Shown in pieces: positions 1 to 8,131 of a stretch of 64,000 nucleotides of DNA. The notes under the pieces were generated by a model. The model saw only the letters and a list, made by a program, of their open reading frames with translations, did no database searches and had not been told where the DNA came from. Source of the stretch: Qipengyuania nanhaisediminis. GTDB lineage: Bacteria > Pseudomonadota > Alphaproteobacteria > Sphingomonadales > Sphingomonadaceae. The stretch covers positions 1,013,461-1,077,460 of the forward strand of contig NZ_FOWZ01000001.1 in NCBI RefSeq assembly GCF_900115585.1, written 5' to 3'. Both the position numbers and the translations under genes were made by a program. Numbering within the stretch: the stretch's first letter is position 1; each line of letters begins with the position of its first letter.

Positions 1-1
1 C

Positions 2-2152
2 ATCGAGGTGGCACCCGATAGCTTCACCGCCAAGATCCCGCGTTTCGCCACCGTCTCGCCCGACGGGCGGACCATCGTCTTCGAGAGCCTTGGCAAGCTT
101 TACACCAAGCCGGTGGGTGGCAACGCCGCCCCGCAGCGCCTGACGTCCGGCAATGAGGATACGCTGGAACTGTGGCCGACGTGGTCGCGCGACGGTTCGC
201 GCATCGCCTTCGTGCGCTGGAGCGATGAAGGACTTGGCCAGATCGTCACCGTGGATTCCCGTGGTCGCGGCGAGCGCACCGTGACCCGCCAGCGCGGACA
301 CTACGCGGTGCCGCAATTCTCGCCGGACGGACGCACGATCGCCTTCGAGAAACGCGGCGGCGGGTATCTTACCTCGCCCGACTTCTCCGAAAACGAAGGG
401 GTCTATGTGGTCGCTGCCGGTGGGGGTGATGCGCGACTAGTTACCCGCAATGGTTCGACGCCGCAGTTCGGTGACGACGACGACCGTCTCTTCATGCTCG
501 CCAGCGCGGACGGCAAATTGCAGCTGATCTCCAGCGATCTCGATGGCGAAGCCCGGCGCGTCCACGCGCAGGGCGAGCTGGCCAATGATTTCCGGGTTAG
601 CCCGCGCGGCGATTACGTGGCTTTCAGGCAGAACTACGAGGTCTTTGCCATGCCGCTACTTCCCGGCGGGCAGGCTGTGACAGTGGGCGAGAAGGCCAGT
701 TCTCTTCCCGTCACCAAGGTGAGCACGGGCGGGGCGGATTATATCGGCTGGACCGAGAACGGCTCGACCCTGCACTGGTCGATGGGGCCGACGCTATACA
801 GGGCCAGCACATCGGCGCTGACACCGGGCGCGCCGCAAGCCGAAGACGCACCCAAGTTCTCGCCGCCGGACACCGGTACGTCGATGGCGCGCACGATCGC
901 GGCCGACAAGTCGAGCGGCCTAGTGGCCATCACCGGAGCGCGCGTGCACACCATGGCCGGCGATGGTGCCGGAACCATTGAGAACGCGACTATCCTCATC
1001 GACGGCGACCGTATTGCCGCGATTGGTCCTGCATCGCAGGTCAGCGTGCCGAACGGTGCCCGGCGTATCGACGCCAGCGGCAAGACCATCATTCCGGGGC
1101 TTGTCGATGCCCATGCGCACGGGCCGCAGGGGACGGGCGACCTTATCCCGCAGCAGAACTGGTCGCTGGTCCAGAACCTGGCCCTGGGGACGACCACGAT
1201 CCACGATCCCTCGTCGTCGGCCAGCATGATCTTCGCTGCGGCAGAACGTCAGCAGGCCGGAACGCTGCTTGCCCCGCGCATCTTTTCGACCGGCGAGATC
1301 ATCTACGGAGCCAAGGCGCCCAGCGTTTATGCGCGCGTCGACAGCTATGAGGATGCGCTCGCCCATGTCCGCCGGATCAAGGCACAGGGCGGTATGTCGG
1401 TGAAGAACTACAATCAGCCCCGCCGCGAACAGCGCCAGCAGGTTGCCGCCGCTGCGCGCGCGGAGAACATGCTGGTGGTGGCTGAAGGCGGTTCGCTGTT
1501 CGGCATGGACATGAACCTGATCGCAGACGGCAACTCCACGCTGGAGCATAATATTCCACTCGACGTGATGTACGAGGACGTGCTGCAGATGTTCGCGCAG
1601 TCAGACACGAATTACACGCCGACACTCACGGTCACTTACGGCGGTCTCGCCGGGGATCCCTATTGGCGCCAGGCAACCGATGTCTACGACAACCCCCTTC
1701 TGGTCCACACGCCGCCCAAGCTGTTGCTTGCCAGCACCGCACGTCGGACGAAGGCTCCGGAATGGGCTTTCGTGGATGACAATTCGGCGCGCGAAGCCCG
1801 AAAGCTGGCTCAGCGCGGGGTTAAGGTCAGCATCGGTGCTCACGGCCAGCAGCCCGGCATTGCCGCGCACTGGGAATTGTGGAGCTTCGCACGCGGCGGC
1901 ATGAGCCCTGTGGAGGCACTGCGTGCCGGGACGATCGAACCGGCCCGGTCCCTGGGAATGGAGCGCGATGTCGGCAGCCTCGAAGTCGGCAAGCTCGCCG
2001 ATCTGGTGGTCCTGACCGACGATCCCGCCGCAGATATCCGCAATTCGGACAATATCGACCAGGTCATGCTGGGCGGCCGTCTCTACGACGCGCGCACCAT
2101 GAACGAGGTTGAAACTGGCAGCGCCAAGCGCATGCCATATTGGTGGGAGTGA
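2..2152 (+). CDS. TolB-like propeller / amidohydrolase family protein (5' end outside window)
   Basis: The reading frame is open from the first bases, so the gene starts upstream of the window; a GTG at 8 is probably internal. The first ~280 residues hold TolB/PD40-type beta-propeller repeats (SPDGRT, WSRDGSRIAF, FSPDGRTIAF). An amidohydrolase domain follows, with the family motif GLVDAHAHG around residues 365-372 of the visible part, a later Gly-Ala-His segment (SIGAHGQ), and the typical end in which an ADLVVL strand closes the small beta domain. Known relatives are about 1,000-1,100 residues and are probably metal-dependent hydrolases exported to the periplasm; the substrate cannot be read from sequence. 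The gene converges with the chemoreceptor gene, with a hairpin between the two stops. Confidence 0.85.
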   Translation: MEVAPDSFTAKIPRFATVSPDGRTIVFESLGKLYTKPVGGNAAPQRLTSGNEDTLELWPTWSRDGSRIAFVRWSDEGLGQIVTVDSRGRGERTVTRQRGHYAVPQFSPDGRTIAFEKRGGGYLTSPDFSENEGVYVVAAGGGDARLVTRNGSTPQFGDDDDRLFMLASADGKLQLISSDLDGEARRVHAQGELANDFRVSPRGDYVAFRQNYEVFAMPLLPGGQAVTVGEKASSLPVTKVSTGGADYIGWTENGSTLHWSMGPTLYRASTSALTPGAPQAEDAPKFSPPDTGTSMARTIAADKSSGLVAITGARVHTMAGDGAGTIENATILIDGDRIAAIGPASQVSVPNGARRIDASGKTIIPGLVDAHAHGPQGTGDLIPQQNWSLVQNLALGTTTIHDPSSSASMIFAAAERQQAGTLLAPRIFSTGEIIYGAKAPSVYARVDSYEDALAHVRRIKAQGGMSVKNYNQPRREQRQQVAAAARAENMLVVAEGGSLFGMDMNLIADGNSTLEHNIPLDVMYEDVLQMFAQSDTNYTPTLTVTYGGLAGDPYWRQATDVYDNPLLVHTPPKLLLASTARRTKAPEWAFVDDNSAREARKLAQRGVKVSIGAHGQQPGIAAHWELWSFARGGMSPVEALRAGTIEPARSLGMERDVGSLEVGKLADLVVLTDDPAADIRNSDNIDQVMLGGRLYDARTMNEVETGSAKRMPYWWE

Positions 2153-2158
2153 GAAGGA

Positions 2159-2177
2159 TCGCGGGGTAGCCCCGCGA
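2159..2177. terminator. Hairpin between convergent genes
   Basis: An 8-bp perfect stem (tcgcgggg / ccccgcga) with loop tag lies in the 32 bases between the amidohydrolase stop and the chemoreceptor stop. It can form on either strand. There is no clear T run, so efficiency is uncertain. Confidence 0.55.
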
Positions 2178-2184
2178 CCTGTCT

Positions 2185-3531
2185 TCAGCCTGCGCGGACG
2201 TTGACGAGGAAACTGTCGACGCGGCTGCGCAGGGTCGAGGCCTGACCTTCGAGATCGTTGGCCGAGGCGAGTACCTGGCTTGCCGAGGCCCCGGTCGCCA
2301 GATTGGTGTCGCGCATCGTACCGATGTGGGTCGCCACATCGTCCGTACCGCGAGCGGCGAGGTCGATGCTGCGGGCGAGGTCCTGACCGGCCACCGATTG
2401 CTGGTCGACTGCACTCGCGATGGAGATTGCAGTCGTCTCCAGCTGCTTGATCTGGTCGCCGATCGAACGCAGCGCATTCACGCTTGCTCCGGTGGAATTC
2501 TGCATGGTGCGGATTTGCTCGGCGACTTCCTCGGTCGCGCGGCTGGTCTGCGTGGCCAGTTCCTTGACCTCGCTTGCAACCACGGCGAACCCGCGGCCAG
2601 CTTCACCGCCACGCGCGGCCTCGATCGACGCATTGAGCGCGAGCAGGTTGGTGCGTTTCGCGATGGACTGGATCAGTTCCACGATCTGGCCGACCTGTTC
2701 GGCCGAAGAGGCGAGGGCGGAGATCGTCTGGTCAGCATCGCCTGCATCATCGGCAGCCTTGCGTGCCAATTCGGCAGAATGCGCCGCCTGGCGGCTGATT
2801 TCGCCGATCGACATGGCAAATTCGTCCGATGCAGCAGCGGCAGCCGTGACGCCGCTCGACGCCTGCTCCATTGCGCCGCTGACTTCCGACGCCTTGACCG
2901 CAGCCAGTTCGGCCGTGGCCGCCATTTCTTCGGCTGTACGGTGAAGCTGGCTGGAAGCAGCCGCGACGCCCGAGACGACTTCGCCGATTTCGTGTTCGAA
3001 CGATCCCGCCAACTTCGCGATGTCGCGCTTGCGGCGTTCGGCGGCCTCCTTGCGGCCTGCGAACAGCTCGTCGAGCTTGTGACCCGACTTGAGGAATACT
3101 TCGAGGGACCTGGCAAGATCGCCGATTTCGTCCTGGCGTATAGTGCCGGTAATGGAGATATTGCGATCGCCCTTGGCGAGGGCATTCATTCCGATGGAGA
3201 CCGCCTTCAGAGGACGGATCGTATCCAAGATCATGCGACGGGTCGCCAGATATCCCAGCACGAGGCAGATAACCGCGGCGAGGATGATCAACCCGCTCAT
3301 GAAGGGCTGTGCGTCATCGCTGCTAAAGCCGATGTAGGCGAACACCGAGATCAGGAAAGTGCCGATCATGGGTGCAAGCACGGCGAGTTTCATCTTGTTC
3401 GCGAGGTTTTGCGAATTGAACCACCGCGCCAGCCAGTAGCGGTACTCTTCCACTTCCGGCGCCTCGTTCGAAAGGCTGACACTCGCGATCTCGTCGGACA
3501 GATCTTTGTCGAAATTGCTGATGGCGTTCAT
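2185..3531 (-). CDS. Methyl-accepting chemotaxis protein without a periplasmic sensor domain
   Basis: This is a chemoreceptor of about 448 residues. Two membrane segments (about residues 46-66 and 75-95) are separated by under ten residues, so there is no room for a periplasmic ligand domain. A HAMP region follows (about 100-150), then the MCP signalling domain with the conserved hairpin tip ([16 protein letters not shown]). I chose the ATG at 3531 because AGAGGGG lies 6 bases upstream; an ATG at 3552 would add seven residues. It is the last gene of the leftward che cluster. It probably senses a membrane or cytoplasmic state and drives the CheA/CheW complex encoded upstream. Confidence 0.93.
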   Translation of the reverse strand: MNAISNFDKDLSDEIASVSLSNEAPEVEEYRYWLARWFNSQNLANKMKLAVLAPMIGTFLISVFAYIGFSSDDAQPFMSGLIILAAVICLVLGYLATRRMILDTIRPLKAVSIGMNALAKGDRNISITGTIRQDEIGDLARSLEVFLKSGHKLDELFAGRKEAAERRKRDIAKLAGSFEHEIGEVVSGVAAASSQLHRTAEEMAATAELAAVKASEVSGAMEQASSGVTAAAAASDEFAMSIGEISRQAAHSAELARKAADDAGDADQTISALASSAEQVGQIVELIQSIAKRTNLLALNASIEAARGGEAGRGFAVVASEVKELATQTSRATEEVAEQIRTMQNSTGASVNALRSIGDQIKQLETTAISIASAVDQQSVAGQDLARSIDLAARGTDDVATHIGTMRDTNLATGASASQVLASANDLEGQASTLRSRVDSFLVNVRAG

Positions 3532-3637
3532 GGTTACCCCTCTGCGGAACATCTCGTGGTAACCAGACAGGCTTTAGATATGGTAAACGCGGATTTGGTC
3601 GCGCCGGTCTTTCTTCAAAACCGCGCGTTAAGCCTGG

Positions 3638-5176
3638 TCAGGCTGCGTTGGCCTTGCCGCCTTCGATCGCGGGAGCGGGTGCGATCGCAATCGGCCGATC
3701 GAGGTGCTGCTCGATTTCTTCGGCAGGCATGGCCTTGAAATAGAGCCAGCCCTGGATCTGGTCGCAACCTGCAGCGCGCACCATGTCGGCCTGTTCTTCG
3801 GTCTCCACGCCTTCGGCAGTGACGCCCATCTGCATGGCGCGGGCGACCGTGATGCTCGACAGCATCATGGCCCGGCTGGCATCGTCTTCGCCTGCCTGGA
3901 CAACAAGGCTGCGATCCAGCTTGAGCTTTTCGAACCGGAACTGGCGCAGGAAACCGATCGAGGCATAGCCGGTGCCGAAATCGTCGAGCGCCACGCGCAC
4001 GCCGAAGCCGCGGATGACGGCCAGGCTGCGTTCTGCCACGATCGGGTCGAGCACAAGGCAAGTCTCGGTAATCTCGAGCTCCAGGCGCTCCGGATCGAAG
4101 CCGGTTTCCTCAAGGATATGGCCGAGCTGGATCGGGAATTCGGGGTTGCGCAGCTGCGCAGCCGAAATGTTGACCGACAGAGTTATGTCCTCCCAGGCCA
4201 GGGCATCCTGACACGCCTTGCGAAGAACCCACAGGCCGATCGGATTGATGAGGCCCGATTCTTCGGCAACTGGAATGAAGATGTTCGGACCGACACGTTT
4301 GCCGTCCGGACGCTCCCAGCGCATCAGGCATTCTACCGCGACGACCTTGCGCGTCTGGCTGTCCACCAGCGGCTGGTAGTTGAGCCGGAATTCTTCGTTG
4401 GCGAGGGCGAAACGCAGCTCGTCGTCCAGTTCCTTGAGCTGTTCGCGGCTCTGGTCGAATGCTTCGGAGAACCAGGTGCAGCGCATTTTGCCGCCACGCT
4501 TGGAGGCGTACATGGCAACGTCGGCGCGGCGCAGCAGTTCGCTGGACGTAAGGCTGTCGCGCGGGATGCGGCGTACAAGGCCAATGCTGGCGCCAAGCGT
4601 CAGGCGCCGGTCTTCCACGGCAACCGGCTTAGCGAGGCGTTCGATGATACGGCGGCAGATGCCTTCGAGCAGCGTGCCGGCGAGATTGCCCGACATCATG
4701 ATCGCATATTCGTCGCCGCCGAGACGATGAACCTGTGCATTGCCGTCGCAAACCTCTTCGAGGATGCGTCCCACTTCCTTGATCGCGGCATCGCCGACGA
4801 AATGGCCGTAGTGATCGTTGAGCAGCTTGAATCCGTCGAGATCGATCATCGCCAAGGCGACTTCCTGCTCGTTACGGATCTCGCGCTGGATGCCGAGGTG
4901 CAGTGCGCGTCGATTGGGCAGGAGCGTCAGGCTGTCGGTGTTGCTGAGGGTCTCAAGGTTCTTCATGTGGCGCGCGCCCATGAGCCCGAAGACCGCGGTC
5001 GCGACCGTATAGGCAGCGGTACCGGCGAGGAAGACCAGGGGGAGGTACTCGAGCGAGTTGTACATCGCCATCGTCGCGCCGACGGCGGTTGCACACACGA
5101 TCCCGGCGAGCACCACCATCGGTGCGAACAGCAAGAATTGCGTGCGGTGACTGGTCTTGTCACTCAGCTTTACCAC
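3638..5176 (-). CDS. Membrane-anchored GGDEF/EAL c-di-GMP protein
   Basis: Two N-terminal membrane helices (about residues 13-35 and 40-62) precede a GGDEF domain (about 75-235) and an EAL domain (about 250-490). The cyclase signature is GGDEY (F to Y, usually tolerated) and no RxxD inhibitory site sits five residues before it. The phosphodiesterase signature is ECL instead of EAL: the metal-binding Glu is kept, as are DDFGTG and AEGVE, so hydrolase activity is plausible. The start is uncertain. GTG at 5176 has GGGGG about 8 bases upstream; a TTG at 5236 would add 20 residues. It lies between cheR and the chemoreceptor gene on the same strand, which suggests c-di-GMP input to or output from this chemosensory system. 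Confidence 0.88.
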   Translation of the reverse strand: MVKLSDKTSHRTQFLLFAPMVVLAGIVCATAVGATMAMYNSLEYLPLVFLAGTAAYTVATAVFGLMGARHMKNLETLSNTDSLTLLPNRRALHLGIQREIRNEQEVALAMIDLDGFKLLNDHYGHFVGDAAIKEVGRILEEVCDGNAQVHRLGGDEYAIMMSGNLAGTLLEGICRRIIERLAKPVAVEDRRLTLGASIGLVRRIPRDSLTSSELLRRADVAMYASKRGGKMRCTWFSEAFDQSREQLKELDDELRFALANEEFRLNYQPLVDSQTRKVVAVECLMRWERPDGKRVGPNIFIPVAEESGLINPIGLWVLRKACQDALAWEDITLSVNISAAQLRNPEFPIQLGHILEETGFDPERLELEITETCLVLDPIVAERSLAVIRGFGVRVALDDFGTGYASIGFLRQFRFEKLKLDRSLVVQAGEDDASRAMMLSSITVARAMQMGVTAEGVETEEQADMVRAAGCDQIQGWLYFKAMPAEEIEQHLDRPIAIAPAPAIEGGKANAA

Positions 5177-5299
5177 GCGGTTCGCCCCCTGAATAAGCGT
5201 TATCTTCAAATCAAGTCCACGAGACTTAGAGCGCAATGCCTAAGGAACGGTAAAACGGGTGTTTACCCTGCGAGGAAAACAGGTGGCCGAGCCGGGTTT

Positions 5300-6178
5300 T
5301 CAGCCGGTGGCAGCGGCAGGACGCAAGATGCTTTCGATGGACTTGCGCGTCGTCGCCTGCCCCATTTTCGGGGTGTAAAGTGCAGAGCCATGGCCCGAAG
5401 GTTCGAACCGATCCGTCTGGCCGACCACGGTCTCGCCTGCGCCCAACATCAGGAACCCGTCCGAGGTCAGCCCGCTGGCCAGCTTGTCGAAGGCCGACCT
5501 GCGCGTTTCCGGAGCGAAGTACAGCAAGACGTTGCGGCACAGCACCAAGTCGAATTTCCCCGGTTTGGGCGGGAAATCGAGAATGTTCTGGCGCTCGAAG
5601 CGGGTCATCGCCTTGATCTTGTCGCAGACCTTCCAGCCGCCCTGCGCTTCGCTGAAGAAGTTGAGCATCTGGGCTACGGAAATGCCGCGCTGGATCTCGA
5701 ACTGCGAGTACAAGCCGCTTTGCGCCTGCTCGATGGCCTTGCCCGAGATGTCCGTGCCGACGATCTCGATCGTCCAGTCCTGCCACCGGCCTGCCTGCTC
5801 GGCGAACAGCATGGCGAGGCTCAGGACTTCCTGGCCGGTCGAACAGCCTGCCGACCAGATCGTCAGCTTGCGGCTGGAAGCACGCTTTTCCGCCAGTTCA
5901 GGCAGTACCGTGTTCGCCAGGGTGTTGAAGTAGACGTGATCGCGGAAGAAGTAGGTTTCGTTGTTCAAAAGCGCTTCGACGACCCGCGTCGCGAGCCGGT
6001 ATTCTCCCGGTCGCTCGAGCATGCAGGCGAGCTGGTCGACATTCTCGATTCCGATTTCGCGGAACAGGCCGGAAAGGGCAGTGGATACGCGCCAGCGGCG
6101 GTTCTCGGTCAGTTGCTGCCCGGTCCGGGAGGCAAGAAGGTCGGCGATGATGCGATGGGAGGCATCGTCTATCGCCAT
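5300..6178 (-). CDS. cheR: Chemoreceptor glutamate methyltransferase CheR
   Basis: 292 residues, normal for CheR. The N-terminal helical domain ends at NETYFFRD, followed by a SAM-binding Rossmann domain with SAGCSTGQE, the GTDIS strand and CRNVLLYF. It transfers methyl groups from SAM to glutamates of chemoreceptors for adaptation. The start overlaps the end of cheB by 10 bases, so translation is probably coupled. It ends with a Thr/Arg-rich tail rather than the C-terminal receptor-docking pentapeptide system seen in enterics. Confidence 0.95.
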   Translation of the reverse strand: MAIDDASHRIIADLLASRTGQQLTENRRWRVSTALSGLFREIGIENVDQLACMLERPGEYRLATRVVEALLNNETYFFRDHVYFNTLANTVLPELAEKRASSRKLTIWSAGCSTGQEVLSLAMLFAEQAGRWQDWTIEIVGTDISGKAIEQAQSGLYSQFEIQRGISVAQMLNFFSEAQGGWKVCDKIKAMTRFERQNILDFPPKPGKFDLVLCRNVLLYFAPETRRSAFDKLASGLTSDGFLMLGAGETVVGQTDRFEPSGHGSALYTPKMGQATTRKSIESILRPAAATG

Positions 6179-7260
6179 GCTTGCGCTCCTGCCTTGTCGA
6201 GGATCGATTGCGCGAGTTCCTCGGGCGGGAGGCAGGCAGTAGCGAGGCCCATTTCCGTGACGGCGCGCGGCATGCCCCAGACGGCACAGCTCTGCGCATC
6301 CTGCGCGTAGATCGAGCCGCCAGCTTTCACGATGATCTCCGCCCCTTCGGTTCCGTCGCGGCCCATGCCGGACAGCAGCACACCCGTCACTTCGCCGTCG
6401 TATGCTTCGGCAAGGCTTTCGAACATCGGATCGACCGATGGGGTGCAGCCGCTCTTGACCGGATGATAGGCAAGACCAGTCTCATACCGTGTGCCCTTGC
6501 GACGCACGACCATGTGGCCGTGGCCGGGCGCGATGATCAGCTTATTCCGTTCGATCTGCACACCTTCGTCGGCAAGGATCGCTTCGCGTCCGGAAGCGAC
6601 CTCCATTTGACGGGCGAACACCGGGATAAAGCTGCTCGGCAGATGCTGCGTAATCAGCACCGGCAGTGCGAAATCCTTGGGAAGCTTGCGCAGGAACAGG
6701 TTGAGGGCGTGGATCCCTCCGGTCGAAGCGCCGATGGCGATGACCTGCGGCTGCTTGCCTGCGCGCCGGGATACCGGCTTCTGGCGTGCGCGTTTAACAG
6801 CATCCGGGGACAAGCCCTTGAGGGCCCGGATCTTGTCCATCAACTGGTCGCGGTAGTCGTCGTCGAAGCCGCCCGGGCGCGGTTTCAGCATGGTGTCCGC
6901 AGCGCCCATGCGAAGTGCTTCGACCGTGTGCTCGGCACCCTCGGCCGTGAGAGAGGAGATGACCAGCACCTTGGTGGAGGGCGAAATCTCGAGCATCTTG
7001 GGCAGAGCTTCGAGGCCGCCCATGCCCGGCATCTCCAGGTCGAGCATGACCACGTCGACCGCCTGGGAGCGGAGTTCGTCCAGCCCCCGCTCGGCAGTGC
7101 TCGCGGTAGCGACGACGTTGAAGTCCGCTTCCTTGGCAAGCATGCGCGAGAATACGGTTCGCACGGTCAGCGAATCGTCGACGAGCATGATTTTCACGCG
7201 CTTGTCATCGACCTCGACGGCAGGTTTTTCGACGGTACTCTGGCGCAAAGCGGCGACCAT
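6169..7260 (-). CDS. cheB: Chemotaxis response regulator / protein-glutamate methylesterase CheB
   Basis: 363 residues. The receiver domain (about 22-145) has the acidic pocket DD at 28-29 and the phosphoacceptor Asp at about 74 (VMLDLEMPGM). The C-terminal methylesterase domain (about 170-360) carries GASTGG with the catalytic Ser, ITQHLP with the catalytic His and SGMGRDG with the catalytic Asp. It demethylates or deamidates chemoreceptors, opposing CheR. The gene starts 15 bases after the cheY stop and overlaps cheR. Confidence 0.96.
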   Translation of the reverse strand: MVAALRQSTVEKPAVEVDDKRVKIMLVDDSLTVRTVFSRMLAKEADFNVVATASTAERGLDELRSQAVDVVMLDLEMPGMGGLEALPKMLEISPSTKVLVISSLTAEGAEHTVEALRMGAADTMLKPRPGGFDDDYRDQLMDKIRALKGLSPDAVKRARQKPVSRRAGKQPQVIAIGASTGGIHALNLFLRKLPKDFALPVLITQHLPSSFIPVFARQMEVASGREAILADEGVQIERNKLIIAPGHGHMVVRRKGTRYETGLAYHPVKSGCTPSVDPMFESLAEAYDGEVTGVLLSGMGRDGTEGAEIIVKAGGSIYAQDAQSCAVWGMPRAVTEMGLATACLPPEELAQSILDKAGAQAWR

Positions 7261-7275
7261 TGGTGCTGCTCCCGA

Positions 7276-7641
7276 TCAGGCCATGCCGACAAGCTGGAGC
7301 TTGATCTGCAGTGTTTCGTGATCGAACGGCTTCATGACGTATTCGTCGGCGCCGGCGCTGATCGCTTCGCGGATGTGAGCGACATCATTTTCCGTGGTGC
7401 AGAAGACGACTTTCGGCTTGTCGCCACCCTCGCGCTGACGCAGCTGGGTGATGAATTCGATGCCGGTCATCACGGGCATGTTCCAGTCGAGCAGGATGAC
7501 ATCGGGCATGCTTTCGGCACACTTGTCGAGGCCTTCCTTGCCGTTCTCGGCTTCTTCCACGGAGAATTCCAGCGACTCCAGAATATGGCGCGAAACCTTC
7601 CGGATCACCCGTGAATCGTCGACGATGAGGCAGCTTTTCAT
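7276..7641 (-). CDS. cheY: Single-domain response regulator CheY
   Basis: 121 residues, a lone receiver domain with DD at 8-9, the phosphoacceptor Asp at 52 (LLDWNMP), Thr in the FCTTEND segment and Lys in MKPFDH. I chose the ATG at 7641 because AGGGA sits about 7 bases upstream and family members start here; a longer frame to 7692 has no such site. It is phosphorylated by CheA and is expected to control the flagellar switch or another output. No cheZ phosphatase gene is present in the window. Confidence 0.94.
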   Translation of the reverse strand: MKSCLIVDDSRVIRKVSRHILESLEFSVEEAENGKEGLDKCAESMPDVILLDWNMPVMTGIEFITQLRQREGGDKPKVVFCTTENDVAHIREAISAGADEYVMKPFDHETLQIKLQLVGMA

Positions 7642-7696
7642 GTTTACGTCCCTTGAGTTTCGAGCTGCATCAAAAACACAGTCGGTAACCAATCGC

Positions 7697-8131
7697 TTAA
7701 GCAGCGAGCGCGGGTGGTCCCGCTATGATCTTTTCGATATCGACCAGCACGACCGGACCGTTCTCGGTCTCCACCATGCCGAGGCCGGCACGCTGCCAGC
7801 CGTCGCCGAGCCCACCCGGAATTGCGACCAGATCGCTTTCGGCTTGGGATACGTCTTGCGCGGAATCGACCAGCAGCGCGTAGAGATGCCCATCGATCTC
7901 GACCACGGCGGCACGGCGGTCGGGAGAGGAGCATGGCTCGTCGAAACCCAGCGCCAGCGCGCAGTCGACCACTGTCAGTGCCTGGCTGCGCAAGGGGGTC
8001 AGCCCGCAAATGAAATCGGGCGTGCCGGGGATCGGGGTAATGGAGTCTATTTCCAGCACAGTCTGCACCCGCAATGCCGGGATCGCCGCGTTGCGCCCCG
8101 CGATGGTGCACATCAATAACAGGTCGTTCAT
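7697..8131 (-). CDS. cheW: Chemotaxis coupling protein CheW
   Basis: 144 residues, one CheW-type SH3-like fold with the typical start (MCTIAGRNAAIPALRVQTVLE is the first strand pair), the GLTPLRSQALTVVD segment and the terminal VVLVDIEKII strand. It links CheA to chemoreceptors. Its ATG overlaps the cheA TGA in the tcat sequence at 8128-8131, a classic sign of translational coupling. The identity is clear from sequence pattern and position. Confidence 0.92.
   Translation of the reverse strand: MNDLLLMCTIAGRNAAIPALRVQTVLEIDSITPIPGTPDFICGLTPLRSQALTVVDCALALGFDEPCSSPDRRAAVVEIDGHLYALLVDSAQDVSQAESDLVAIPGGLGDGWQRAGLGMVETENGPVVLVDIEKIIAGPPALAA

Noticed and set aside
2326..3738. A 470-codon plus-strand frame opposite the chemoreceptor gene
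   Set aside because: The reverse strand gives an intact MCP with HAMP and signalling hairpin; the plus frame has no recognisable domain.
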